From: Hydrogenophilales bacterium
GTDB taxonomy: Bacteria; Pseudomonadota; Gammaproteobacteria; Burkholderiales; Thiobacillaceae
NCBI GenBank assembly: GCA_011391655.1
Contig: JAABQE010000088.1
Span: 1-13,772 of the forward strand
DNA: 13,772 bases
Reading direction: 5' to 3'
The position numbers were made by a program, and so were the translations under genes. Under the pieces are notes generated by a model. It made no database searches. It was not told the origin of the DNA and saw nothing but the letters and a program-made list of their open reading frames with translations. Of the stretch, positions 5,743 to 13,496 are shown one piece after another (position 1 is the stretch's first letter; each line of letters starts with the position of its first letter).

Positions 5743-6741
5743 CTACTTCCCCTCCAACGCATCCAGCAAATAAAACATCGGCTTCAACTCAATGTACCGC
5801 TCGCACACCTTGCGCAGATAAGACATCACCAATGGCATATCCTTCAAATACCCATCCTTGCCATCCCGGTGATACAGCCGCGCAAAAATCCCCAGCACCT
5901 TGATGTGGCGCTGCGCCCCCATCCATTCGAAGTCACGCCAGAAGTTGCCAAAATCCTCGCGCACCGGCAAACCGGCGGCGCGCGCCTTTTCCCAGTAGCG
6001 GATCACCCAGTCAAGCTGATGCTCCTCGTCCCACTGGATATACGCATCGCGGTAGATCGAGGCGAGGTCGTAGGTAATGGGGCCATATACCGCGTCCTGA
6101 AAGTCGAGGATGCCGGGGTTGGGGTCGCTCACCATCAGGTTGCGTGAGTGCCAGTCGCGATGCACATACACCTGCGGCTGGGCGAGGTTATTGACGAGCA
6201 GGCGCTCGAACACGCTATGGAGGGTGGCCGTCTGCTCGTCGCTCAGGGTCACGCCGAGGTGCTTCGCTACATACCACTCGGGAAACAGCATCAACTCACG
6301 GGTGAGCAGCGCACGGTCGTATTCGGGCAATACGCCGGGGCGGCTGGCTTGCTGGATGCGGATGAGCGCGTCGTTGGAAGCCAGGTACAGCTCGCGTGCC
6401 ACGCTTTGATTGAGGGCAGGCTCATTCAGCGCCGACAGATAGGTGGTGCTGCCCAGATCGGTCAGCAGCAAAAAGCCCTGTTCCAGATCGGCGGCCAAAA
6501 CTTGCGGCACATGCACGCCGGTGTCGCCGAACAGTTTCGCCACGGCGATGAACGGGCGGCAGTCCTCGTGCGCCGGCGGGGCGTCCATCACGATATAATC
6601 GCGGCCTTTGGCGCCGCCTTGATTTGAAGCGACGCGAAAATAGCGGCGAAAGCTGGCATCCGCCGACGCGGGGGCAATGTCGAGTGCATCCGACCCCAAT
6701 TGTTGGGCGGCCCAACGCTGTAATGCTTGCAAACGTTCCAC
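5743..6741 (-). CDS. amgK: N-acetylmuramate/N-acetylglucosamine anomeric kinase AmgK
   Basis: AmgK phosphorylates MurNAc and GlcNAc at the anomeric C1 in the cytoplasm, feeding MurU in the recycling route to UDP-MurNAc. The 332-residue protein is an aminoglycoside-phosphotransferase-fold kinase. It shows ASFRRYFRV near the N-terminus (29-37), VHRDWHSRNLMV (193-204, catalytic D196 and metal ligand N201) and ILDFQDAVYGP (211-221, D213 in the DFG-like position). The frame stays open upstream to ATG 6999, but that would run far into lptD. GTG 6741 has GGAG 11 bases upstream and gives the family's usual length. It is divergent from lptD, a linkage seen in other proteobacteria. The generic APH-family label is the cautious alternative. 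murU, normally close by, is displaced downstream by the inverted-repeat island. Confidence 0.9.
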   Translation of the reverse strand: MERLQALQRWAAQQLGSDALDIAPASADASFRRYFRVASNQGGAKGRDYIVMDAPPAHEDCRPFIAVAKLFGDTGVHVPQVLAADLEQGFLLLTDLGSTTYLSALNEPALNQSVARELYLASNDALIRIQQASRPGVLPEYDRALLTRELMLFPEWYVAKHLGVTLSDEQTATLHSVFERLLVNNLAQPQVYVHRDWHSRNLMVSDPNPGILDFQDAVYGPITYDLASIYRDAYIQWDEEHQLDWVIRYWEKARAAGLPVREDFGNFWRDFEWMGAQRHIKVLGIFARLYHRDGKDGYLKDMPLVMSYLRKVCERYIELKPMFYLLDALEGK

Positions 6742-6823
6742 TGTACTTACGGCTCCAAATAACGATAACGCTGGTTTCAAATTAACGCTGTATTCAATCA
6801 ACCCACTGACGGATTTTACCTCG
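6742..6823. promoter_or_regulatory. Divergent amgK/lptD intergenic region
   Basis: The 82 bases between the chosen starts must carry the amgK promoter and probably the lptD promoter. The stretch is AT-rich compared with its flanks. It carries GGAG (6753-6756, minus strand) as the amgK ribosome site. A weak sigma-70-like pair for amgK (TTAATT, 17 bases, TTATTT) can be read on the minus strand. No good consensus or sigma-E GGAACTT box was seen for lptD. Confidence 0.35.
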
Positions 6824-9040
6824 TTGTCCTTCCTGCCCGGCCTGGCTTGTGCTGTATTGCTGTTCACTGCGTGTTCTGCGGTGGCGGACGATCTCGCGCT
6901 GAAAAAAGATGCCGAACTATCGGACTCAGCGGCTGCGGGCGCAGAAGCGCCGCTGTTCGTCACAGCCGACCAGATCGAATCGACCGCCCCCAATGTCATC
7001 GTGGCAACGGGCCAGGTTGAAGCCCGCCAGGCCGAACAGCGTTTCTTTGCTGACTGGCTGCTCTACGACGCCACACTGGGTTTCGTCGACGCACGCGGCA
7101 AGGTGCGGATGGAGCAGCCCACGCTGCAGGTAAGCGGCGACTCGCTCAAGTTCAACATCAACGATTACAGCGGCGAGCTGATCCAGCCGGTCTATACGCT
7201 GCCGGTGCAAAAGGGGCGCGGTAGCGCGGACCGCATCGACTTCATCGACGCGAACAACTCCACCCTCACCGACGCTACCTACACGACCTGCCCGGTCGAC
7301 AACGACGACTGGTTTCTCAAGATAGGCGAGCTCGACCTCGACAAGTCGCGCCAGGTCGGCACCGCGCACGGCGCGACGCTGCGTTTTCTGGGGGTGCCGA
7401 TTCTCTACACCCCGTGGATCGACTTTCCGCTGAACGACGCCCGCAAGAGCGGCGTTCTGCCGCCCACGTTCGGCACCACCGAGCGCAGCGGTGTCGATCT
7501 GCTGGCGCCGTATTACTTCAACCTCGCACCCAATTACGATGCCACGCTATACCCGCGCCTGCTGTCCAAACGCGGTCTGCTGCTGGGCGGGGAATTCCGT
7601 TATCTGCTGAACAAAGCCGGCGGCGTGAACCGCCTCGACTATCTGGCGAACGACCGGGTGCTCGATGATTCGCGCTGGAGCGCGGAGCTCGACAACACCT
7701 ACCGCATCAGCCCCAACACCCGGATCGGCATGCGCTACAACCGCGTATCCGACGACGATTATTTTCGGGATTTTTCCAACCAGTCTGCCGTCACCTCGGT
7801 CAGCAACCTCAACCGCGAACTCTGGCTCAGCACCCATCGCAGCAACTGGACCGCCGAACTGCGTGCGCAGTCGTTCCAGACCTTGCAGGACTCGACCGCA
7901 ACCACCACCATCGTCGAACCGTATGCGCGGCTGCCGCAGGCGCGCCTGACCATGGCGGATACCTTTGGCCCCGGCATTGAATTCAATCTGCAGGCCGAAG
8001 CCACCCGGTTTTCGCATTCCAGCCTGATCGAGGGCACCCGGGTGCTAGCCTATCCCACGCTGCGCATGCCACTCACCAGTTCGTTCGGCTACCTCACCCC
8101 GCAAATCGGCTGGAGCAGCACCTATTACGCACTGGACGACAGCGTGCCCGAGCAACAGATCTCGCGCAATCTGCCGATTTTCAGCCTCGACAGTGGCATC
8201 GCCTTTGACCGTTCGTTCAATCTGGGCGGAACCGGTTACGAGCAATCCCTCGAACCGCGTGCGTTTTACGTCTACGCGCCCTTCCGTGACCAGACCAACA
8301 TTCCAGTGTTCGATACGGCCCAGCTCGACTTTGGCTATGCCGAGATGTTTACCGAAAACAAGTTCATCGGCGGCGACCGCATCAACGATGCCAACCAGCT
8401 GACGCTTGCGGTCACCAGCCGCTTCACCGAAGCCTCCACTGGATTCGAGCGGCTGCAAATCACGCTGGGCCAGCGCTACTACTTCAACTCGCAGCAAGTC
8501 ACCCTGCCGGGGGTGGCGCCGCGCACCAGCAATTCCACTGACGTACTCATCACCGCCGGTGGGCAGATCACGCAAAGCTGGCGCGTCGGCGGCGGGTGGC
8601 AGTACGACACCCAGAATGGCACGGTCATCCGCCAGAACCTCAGCGCGTCCTACCGTCCCGGTCAGGGTCGCGTGCTGAACGTCGGCTACAACTATATTGC
8701 TGACAACACCGAGCAGATCGACCTGTCCGCGCAATGGCCGCTGGCCCAGCGCTGGTACGGCATGTTTCGCTATAACTATTCCTACTATGACAACAAGCTG
8801 GTCGAGGGACTGGTGGGGCTTGAATACAATGGTGGCTGCTGGCAGATGCGCGGTGCGGTCCAGCGTCTGGCCACCAAGGATGCGCAGTCCACCGATTCGT
8901 TTTTTATCCAGCTGGAGTTGAACGGACTGGGGCGAATCGGCTCTAATCCGCTCGACGTTCTCAAACAAAGTGTTCCCGGATACCTCCCTAGCAATGAACT
9001 TTCTCCGACGTCATCCAATGAAACGTATTCAACGCCCTGA
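6824..9040 (+). CDS. lptD: LPS-assembly protein LptD (OstA/Imp)
   Basis: LptD is the outer-membrane beta-barrel that, with the LptE lipoprotein, inserts lipopolysaccharide into the outer leaflet. With a TTG start the precursor is 738 residues: a signal peptide ending near SAVA (about residue 21), an OstA/LptA-like jellyroll (about 40-160, containing VTADQIESTAPNVIVATGQV) and a barrel of alternating aromatic strands to the C-terminus. Family hallmarks are GVPILYTPWIDFPL and RKSGVLPPTFGTTERSG. Mature cysteines are only C156 (TTCPVD) and C672 (GGCWQM). The only in-frame ATG, 6677, would overlap amgK by 65 bases antiparallel and put a poor leader before the signal, so TTG 6824 with a weak GACGGA upstream is preferred; CTG 6788 or 6806 is possible. 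The 3' end overlaps surA by 47 bases, and SurA is the chaperone known to assist LptD folding. Confidence 0.93.
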   Translation: MSFLPGLACAVLLFTACSAVADDLALKKDAELSDSAAAGAEAPLFVTADQIESTAPNVIVATGQVEARQAEQRFFADWLLYDATLGFVDARGKVRMEQPTLQVSGDSLKFNINDYSGELIQPVYTLPVQKGRGSADRIDFIDANNSTLTDATYTTCPVDNDDWFLKIGELDLDKSRQVGTAHGATLRFLGVPILYTPWIDFPLNDARKSGVLPPTFGTTERSGVDLLAPYYFNLAPNYDATLYPRLLSKRGLLLGGEFRYLLNKAGGVNRLDYLANDRVLDDSRWSAELDNTYRISPNTRIGMRYNRVSDDDYFRDFSNQSAVTSVSNLNRELWLSTHRSNWTAELRAQSFQTLQDSTATTTIVEPYARLPQARLTMADTFGPGIEFNLQAEATRFSHSSLIEGTRVLAYPTLRMPLTSSFGYLTPQIGWSSTYYALDDSVPEQQISRNLPIFSLDSGIAFDRSFNLGGTGYEQSLEPRAFYVYAPFRDQTNIPVFDTAQLDFGYAEMFTENKFIGGDRINDANQLTLAVTSRFTEASTGFERLQITLGQRYYFNSQQVTLPGVAPRTSNSTDVLITAGGQITQSWRVGGGWQYDTQNGTVIRQNLSASYRPGQGRVLNVGYNYIADNTEQIDLSAQWPLAQRWYGMFRYNYSYYDNKLVEGLVGLEYNGGCWQMRGAVQRLATKDAQSTDSFFIQLELNGLGRIGSNPLDVLKQSVPGYLPSNELSPTSSNETYSTP

Positions 9041-10340
9041 GTGGCGGCTTCCGCGCTGGACGCTGATGCTGCTGATCGCCGCTTCATCGCTGCTGTCGAC
9101 GCATGTCGTCCATGCGTCCGCAGTGGAACCGCTCAACCACATCGTCGCGGTCGTCAACGACGAGGTCATCACCCGCCAGGAACTGACCAAGCGGTACATC
9201 GAGACGGAGCGCAACCTGTCGCGGCAAAACACCCCGCTGCCGCCGCGCGCCGTACTCGAGAAACAACTGCTCGAACGCATGATCACCGAGCTCGCCTTGC
9301 AGCAGCACGCCCGCACGACCGGCGTGCGGGTCGATCCAGCCCAGGTCGAGCGCGCGATTCAGCGCATTGCCGAGCAAAACAAGGTCGATGTGCCCGCCCT
9401 GCAAGCCGCGCTGGAAAAAGAGGGCCAGAGCCTCGACAGCATGCGTACCACCATTCGCAACGAAATTCTCATCACCCGCGCCCGCGAACGCGACGTCGAC
9501 AACCGCGTCACCGTCAGCGATGCCGAAATCGAAGGTTATCTGCAAACCAAGGCGCAACAGGGCGCGGAAACGGAATACAACTTCGCCCACATCCTGATCA
9601 CCACGCCGGAAAACGCCTCGCCCGAACAAATCCAGGCGCGCCGCGCACGCGCCGACGACATTCACACCCAGCTCAGCCAGGGCGCCGATTTCGCCCAGTT
9701 GGCTGCCAGCTCGTCCGACGCACCCAACGCCATGCAGGGCGGCGCCTTTGGCTGGCGCGCCAGCGGCAAAATGCCCGCGATGTTCGCCGATGCCCTGAAG
9801 CCGCTGCAACCCGGCCAGATCAGCCCGGTTCTGAAAAGCAGCAACGGCTTTCACATCCTCAAGCTCAACGACAAGCGCGGGGTAGATGCGACCCTCAGCG
9901 TCACCCAGACGCACGCGCGCCACATCCTGATCAAAACCAACGAACTCACCTCGGAATCCGATGCCAGGAGCCGCCTGCTGCAGCTCAGGGAGCGCATCGA
10001 CAACGGCGTAAAATTCGACGAACTCGCACGCCTGCATTCCGATGACGGCAGCGCCTCCAAAGGCGGCGACCTCGGCTGGATCAATCCCGGCGACACCGTA
10101 CCCGAATTTGAACGGGCGATGAACGCGTTGACCGCGGGCGAAATCAGCCAGCCGGTGCAATCGCCGTTTGGCTGGCATTTGATCCAGGTGCTGGAACGCC
10201 GCGAACAGGACGTCACCCAGGAACGCCAGAAGCTGCAAGCGCGCCAGGCCATCCGCGAACGCAAGGCCGAAGAGGCCTTCCAGGACTGGGTGCGGCAGAT
10301 TCGCGATTCGGCGTATGTCGAATTGCGGCCCCTCGATTGA
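8994..10340 (+). CDS. surA: Periplasmic chaperone and peptidyl-prolyl isomerase SurA
   Basis: SurA escorts outer-membrane beta-barrel proteins, LptD among them, across the periplasm. From ATG 8994 the precursor is 448 residues. It has a basic n-region (RRHPMKR), a hydrophobic signal segment (TLMLLIAASSLLS) ending near VVHASA at about 42, and the SurA N-terminal domain starting LNHIVAVVNDEVITRQEL. Two parvulin domains follow, at about 194-292 (NFAHILITTPENAS through NGFHILKLND) and 305-402 (THARHILIKTNE through FGWHLIQVLE), and then a short C-terminal helix region. Length and layout match E. coli SurA (428). GTG 8970 and ATG 9018 are alternative starts. None has a clear Shine-Dalgarno site, so translation is probably coupled to lptD, which it overlaps. 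The stop overlaps the pdxA start. Confidence 0.95.
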   Translation: MNFLRRHPMKRIQRPEWRLPRWTLMLLIAASSLLSTHVVHASAVEPLNHIVAVVNDEVITRQELTKRYIETERNLSRQNTPLPPRAVLEKQLLERMITELALQQHARTTGVRVDPAQVERAIQRIAEQNKVDVPALQAALEKEGQSLDSMRTTIRNEILITRARERDVDNRVTVSDAEIEGYLQTKAQQGAETEYNFAHILITTPENASPEQIQARRARADDIHTQLSQGADFAQLAASSSDAPNAMQGGAFGWRASGKMPAMFADALKPLQPGQISPVLKSSNGFHILKLNDKRGVDATLSVTQTHARHILIKTNELTSESDARSRLLQLRERIDNGVKFDELARLHSDDGSASKGGDLGWINPGDTVPEFERAMNALTAGEISQPVQSPFGWHLIQVLERREQDVTQERQKLQARQAIRERKAEEAFQDWVRQIRDSAYVELRPLD

Positions 10341-11335
10341 TGACCGCAGCCACGCCCATGAATGTGCCCCTGATCGCCCTCACCGCAGGCGAGCCCGCTG
10401 GCGTCGGCCCCGACCTCTGCATTGCGCTGTCGCACCAGGAGCTGCCGTGCCGTCTGACGGTAGTGGGAGATATCGACGTGCTGCGCGCCCGTGCATCGCA
10501 GCTCGGCGTCCACGTCAACTTCATCACCACCGACACCATCCCCGCGCATCAGCCGGGTGCGCTGCATGTGCATCACATCCCGGTCGCCGCCGCCGTCACC
10601 CCGGGCGTACTCAACATCGACAACAGCGCCCACGTGCTGGCCCTGCTCGATGCCGCCATTGCCGGCTGCCTGAACGGGTCGTATGACGCTGTCGTCACCG
10701 CGCCGGTGCACAAGGGCATCATCAACGACGCGGGGTTTGCCTTTACCGGCCACACCGAATATCTGGCCGACCACAGCGGCACCGAACGCGTCGTCATGAT
10801 GCTGGTCGGCGGCGGCCTGCGCGTGGCCTTGGCCACCACCCACCTGCCTTTGCGCGAAGTGGCCGATGCAATCACACCCAAATTGCTGATTGAGGTCATC
10901 CGCATCCTGCACGCCGACCTGCTGAACAAATTCGGCATTGCCCTGCCGCGCATCGTCGTTGCCGGACTCAATCCCCATGCCGGCGAATCCGGCCACCTCG
11001 GGCGCGAAGAAATCGAGGTGATCGAACCCGCGCTCGACCTGCTGCGCAGCGAAGGCCTCGACCTCATCGGCCCGCTGCCTGCCGACACCCTGTTCTCGCG
11101 CATCCACCACGAGCACTGCGATGCCGTGCTGGCGATGTATCACGACCAAGGCTTGCCGGTGCTCAAATACGCCAGCTTCGGCGCCGGGGTCAACGTCACC
11201 CTCGGCCTGCCCTTCATCCGCACCTCGGTCGATCACGGCACCGCGCTCGACCTCGCCGGCACGGGGCGCGCAGAAATAGGGAGTCTGCTTGCTGCAATTG
11301 AAATGGCTTTGGATATGGTGAGCAGTGAGCGGTGA
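10340..11335 (+). CDS. pdxA: 4-hydroxythreonine-4-phosphate dehydrogenase PdxA
   Basis: PdxA oxidises 4-phosphohydroxy-L-threonine with NAD(P) in the DXP-dependent pyridoxal phosphate pathway. The 331-residue length matches E. coli PdxA (329). The N-terminal motif TAGEPAGVGPD (15-25), VTAPVHKGIIND (119-130), TGHTEYLAD (136-144) and the three metal-binding histidines H168 (ATTHLP), H213 (NPHAGE) and H268 (YHDQGLP) are all present at near-E. coli spacing. ATG 10340 shares a base with the surA stop (TGATG), a typical coupling junction; TTG 10337 and ATG 10358 are alternatives. The last codons (VSSER and stop) are part of a heptanucleotide repeat array, so the extreme C-terminus has been shaped by that repeat. 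The surA-pdxA-rsmA order is conserved in many proteobacteria. Confidence 0.96.
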   Translation: MTAATPMNVPLIALTAGEPAGVGPDLCIALSHQELPCRLTVVGDIDVLRARASQLGVHVNFITTDTIPAHQPGALHVHHIPVAAAVTPGVLNIDNSAHVLALLDAAIAGCLNGSYDAVVTAPVHKGIINDAGFAFTGHTEYLADHSGTERVVMMLVGGGLRVALATTHLPLREVADAITPKLLIEVIRILHADLLNKFGIALPRIVVAGLNPHAGESGHLGREEIEVIEPALDLLRSEGLDLIGPLPADTLFSRIHHEHCDAVLAMYHDQGLPVLKYASFGAGVNVTLGLPFIRTSVDHGTALDLAGTGRAEIGSLLAAIEMALDMVSSER

Positions 11336-11352
11336 ACAGTGAACGGTTAACC
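11318..11352. repeat. Heptanucleotide tandem array B, across the pdxA stop
   Basis: Five head-to-tail copies of the GTRAGCR-type unit (for example GTGAGCA, then GTGAGCG) run through the final pdxA codons, its TGA stop (11333-11335) and 17 bases beyond. The last unit decays to GTTAACC. It is in the same plus-strand orientation as the array in murU and inverted relative to array C, 12 bases downstream. Confidence 0.75.
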
Positions 11353-11364
11353 CCGCCTCCCCTC

Positions 11365-11399
11365 CGCTAACCGCTCACTGCACCCCGCTTACCGCTCCC
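11365..11399. repeat. Heptanucleotide tandem array C, inverted, before rsmA
   Basis: Five copies of the same unit read on the minus strand (plus-strand forms CGCTAAC, CGCTCAC, CGCTTAC and others). The array ends four bases before the rsmA ATG. With array B it makes an imperfect inverted repeat with 35-base arms and a 12-base spacer; the inner 14 bases of each arm match at 11 positions. It occupies the place where the rsmA ribosome site should be. Confidence 0.75.
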
Positions 11400-11403
11400 C
11401 CTC

Positions 11404-12192
11404 ATGCACACCCCCCGCAAGCGCTTCGGCCAGAATTTCCTCATCGACGACGGCATCATTCACGCCATCGTCAACGCGATCCATCCACAGCCGGGCGAAA
11501 CTGTCGTCGAAATCGGCCCCGGCCTGGGTGCGCTGACCAAGCCCCTGCTTGAGCGTCTGCCGCACCTGCACGCGGTCGAACTCGACCGCGACATCGTCGC
11601 GCGGCTGAACCGAGCCTGGCCCGCTGACCGCCTCAGCGTACACAGCTGCGACGCATTGAAATTCGATTTTGGTTCGCTGGGGCACGACCTGCGCATCATC
11701 GGCAACCTGCCCTACAACATCTCGACCCCGCTGCTGTTCCACCTGATGGAGTTTGGCGCGCAGATCCGCGACATGACCTTCATGCTGCAAAAGGAAGTTG
11801 TCGAGCGCATGGTCGCCGAGCCCTCCACGACAGACTACGGCCGCCTGTCGATCATGCTGCAGCGGCGCTTTCATCTGGAATGGTTGCTCGACGTGCCGCC
11901 CACCGCGTTCAATCCGCCGCCCAAAGTAAATTCGGCGGTCGTGCGCCTCATCCCCAAAACCCCGGCTGAAGTGGTGCCGCTCGATGAAACACTGTTTTCA
12001 CGCGTCGTCGCCGCCGCCTTTTCACAACGCCGAAAAACACTGCGGAACACGCTCGGCAGCCTGATGAAACCTGAGGATTTCAACGCACTCGGGATCGACT
12101 CCGGCAAGCGCGCCGAAAACCTCGCTGTCGCCGATTACGAAGCTATCACTCGCCACCTGACCAGTCTGCAGCAGCCCAGACAAGTTGCGTAA
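11404..12192 (+). CDS. rsmA: 16S rRNA adenine dimethyltransferase RsmA (KsgA)
   Basis: RsmA dimethylates the two adjacent adenines in the 3'-terminal hairpin of 16S rRNA (A1518 and A1519 in E. coli) during late 30S assembly; its loss gives kasugamycin resistance. The 262-residue protein shows KRFGQNFL at the N-terminus (6-13), SAM motif I EIGPGLGALT (36-45), the acidic VEL (58-60), catalytic motif IV GNLPYNIST (100-108), the FNPPPKVNSAVVRL segment (169-182) and the C-terminal FSQRRKTLRNTL (206-217). ATG 11404 is the only usable start, because a TAA lies in frame at 11368 with no start codon between. No Shine-Dalgarno site is visible; the leader is a pyrimidine-rich inverted heptamer array. 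The gene ends 18 bases from the convergent ene-reductase. Confidence 0.97.
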   Translation: MHTPRKRFGQNFLIDDGIIHAIVNAIHPQPGETVVEIGPGLGALTKPLLERLPHLHAVELDRDIVARLNRAWPADRLSVHSCDALKFDFGSLGHDLRIIGNLPYNISTPLLFHLMEFGAQIRDMTFMLQKEVVERMVAEPSTTDYGRLSIMLQRRFHLEWLLDVPPTAFNPPPKVNSAVVRLIPKTPAEVVPLDETLFSRVVAAAFSQRRKTLRNTLGSLMKPEDFNALGIDSGKRAENLAVADYEAITRHLTSLQQPRQVA

Positions 12193-12210
12193 GTTGCCCC
12201 GCAGGGCTGC

Positions 12211-13290
12211 TCAGTCCGCCAGGAAAGGGTAATCGGTGTAGCCCTGCTCCTCTCCCGTGTAGAGCCGTTCGTAATCGGGCGCATTCAGCGGTGCGCCGCG
12301 ACGGCACCGCTCCACCAGATCCGGATTCGCCAACAGCAACCGGCCAAACGCAATCGCATCCGCAGCGCCCGACGTCACCGCCTGCTGTCCTGTAGCACAG
12401 TCATAGCCGTTGTTGCAGATCAGATTGCCCGTGTACAGCGCGCGCATCTGGTCGTAGTCAAACGGCACCCATTGTTCCTGCGGCGCGCCACCGGTTCCCT
12501 GCAACACATCCAGAAACGCCAGTTTCAGCGAATTGAGCTGCGTCACCACATAATCGAACGTCTCCTGCGGCTGGTCGTCGCTGATGTCGTTGAAGGACGT
12601 TACCGGCGACAGCCGCACGCCGACGCGGTTATGGCCGATGGCCGCGCATACCGCCTCCATCACATCCAGCAACAGGCGCGCGCGGTTTTCCTTGCTGCCA
12701 CCATAGGCATCGGTGCGCTGGTTGGTGGACGAACGCAGGAACTGGTCCAGCAGATAGCCGTTGCCGGCATGCACCTCGACGCCGTCGAAACCCGCCTCGA
12801 GCGCATTGCGCGCGGCCTGCGCATAGCTTTCGATCAGAGCAGGGATTTCGGCAAGCTCAAGCGCACGCGGTGTGACGTAATCCTTCATCCCCGCCCCGGT
12901 AAACACCTGCCCGGCCGGACGAATCGCGGAGGGGGCAACCGGCAACGCGCCGCCTGGTTGCAGGTCGGGATGCGAAATCCGCCCCACATGCCACAACTGC
13001 AGGGCGATCTTGCCGCCAGCGCCGTGCACTGCAGCGGTCACCAATTTCCAGCCGGCGATCTGCTCGGCGCTATGAATGCCCGGCGTGCGCGGATAGCCAT
13101 GGCCCTCCGCGCAAATCGGCGAGGCCTCGGTCAGGATCAGGCCGGCCGATGCGCGTTGACGGTAATACTCGGCAATCAGCGGGGTCGGCACATTGCCCGC
13201 CCCGGCACGATTACGGGTCAGGGAAGACATCACCACGCGGTTGGCGAGGTCGATGGCGCCAAAGCGGGCAGGCGAGAAAAGATCGGGCAT
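12211..13290 (-). CDS. Old Yellow Enzyme family ene-reductase (NemA/XenB-like)
   Basis: This is an FMN-dependent NAD(P)H alkene reductase with a TIM-barrel fold, a family that reduces activated C=C bonds and, in NemA or XenB, N-ethylmaleimide, nitrate esters and nitroaromatics. The 359-residue protein carries N-terminal LFSPARFGAIDLANRVVM (4-21), T25 next to the flavin, QLWHVGR (98-104), the substrate-anion pair H174/N177 with Y179 in VEVHAGNGYLLDQF, YGGSKENRARLLLD (196-209), and the C-terminal FGRLLLANPDL and YTDYPFL. The frame is open to 13371, but ATG 13290 has AAGGAA six bases upstream and starts exactly where the family does. The natural substrate cannot be read from the sequence. It is transcribed towards rsmA and away from the DUF4202 gene. 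Confidence 0.93.
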   Translation of the reverse strand: MPDLFSPARFGAIDLANRVVMSSLTRNRAGAGNVPTPLIAEYYRQRASAGLILTEASPICAEGHGYPRTPGIHSAEQIAGWKLVTAAVHGAGGKIALQLWHVGRISHPDLQPGGALPVAPSAIRPAGQVFTGAGMKDYVTPRALELAEIPALIESYAQAARNALEAGFDGVEVHAGNGYLLDQFLRSSTNQRTDAYGGSKENRARLLLDVMEAVCAAIGHNRVGVRLSPVTSFNDISDDQPQETFDYVVTQLNSLKLAFLDVLQGTGGAPQEQWVPFDYDQMRALYTGNLICNNGYDCATGQQAVTSGAADAIAFGRLLLANPDLVERCRRGAPLNAPDYERLYTGEEQGYTDYPFLAD

Positions 13291-13296
13291 GTTGGG

Positions 13297-13302
13297 TTCC
13301 TT
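13297..13302 (-). promoter_or_regulatory. Ribosome binding site of the ene-reductase
   Basis: AAGGAA on the minus strand, six bases before ATG 13290. It decides that start over the upstream in-frame ATGs up to 13371. Confidence 0.6.
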
Positions 13303-13484
13303 GAAGTCAGCCATGTGGACATACATGGCAAGTGGGCGCGCTATATCTTGAGGCGGAATTCGAAAACACAAGCACCCCGGGTTTCAATCCATTGGCCGAG
13401 GGGCGTTCGGGGGGATGCGGGGTTTACTTGCAGCCCCGAACATTGTGACAATCGCACCTGCGGTCAACTGTTGGCCTATCACCC
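13303..13484. promoter_or_regulatory. Divergent ene-reductase/DUF4202 intergenic region
   Basis: This stretch should hold the promoters of both divergent genes. I could not place a convincing -35/-10 pair. The most regular sequence is ATTGTGACAAT (13442-13452), a perfect palindrome about a single central base, 44 bases before the DUF4202 ATG. A palindrome this short is expected by chance about once per kilobase, so an operator role is only a possibility. Confidence 0.3.
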
Positions 13485-13496
13485 AGGAACTGAATC

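Noticed and set aside
8045..8968. 307-codon minus-strand ORF opposite the LptD barrel
   Set aside because: No domain is recognisable and the lptD frame is clearly coding.
9851..11236. 461-codon minus-strand ORF opposite surA and pdxA
   Set aside because: It lies antisense across two conserved genes, and its composition and lack of motifs fit a shadow.
12170..12211. Possible bidirectional terminator between rsmA and the ene-reductase
   Set aside because: AGCAGCCC (12170-12177) can pair with GGGCTGCT (12204-12211), but the loop is 26 bases and no T-run follows on either strand, so I do not call a terminator.
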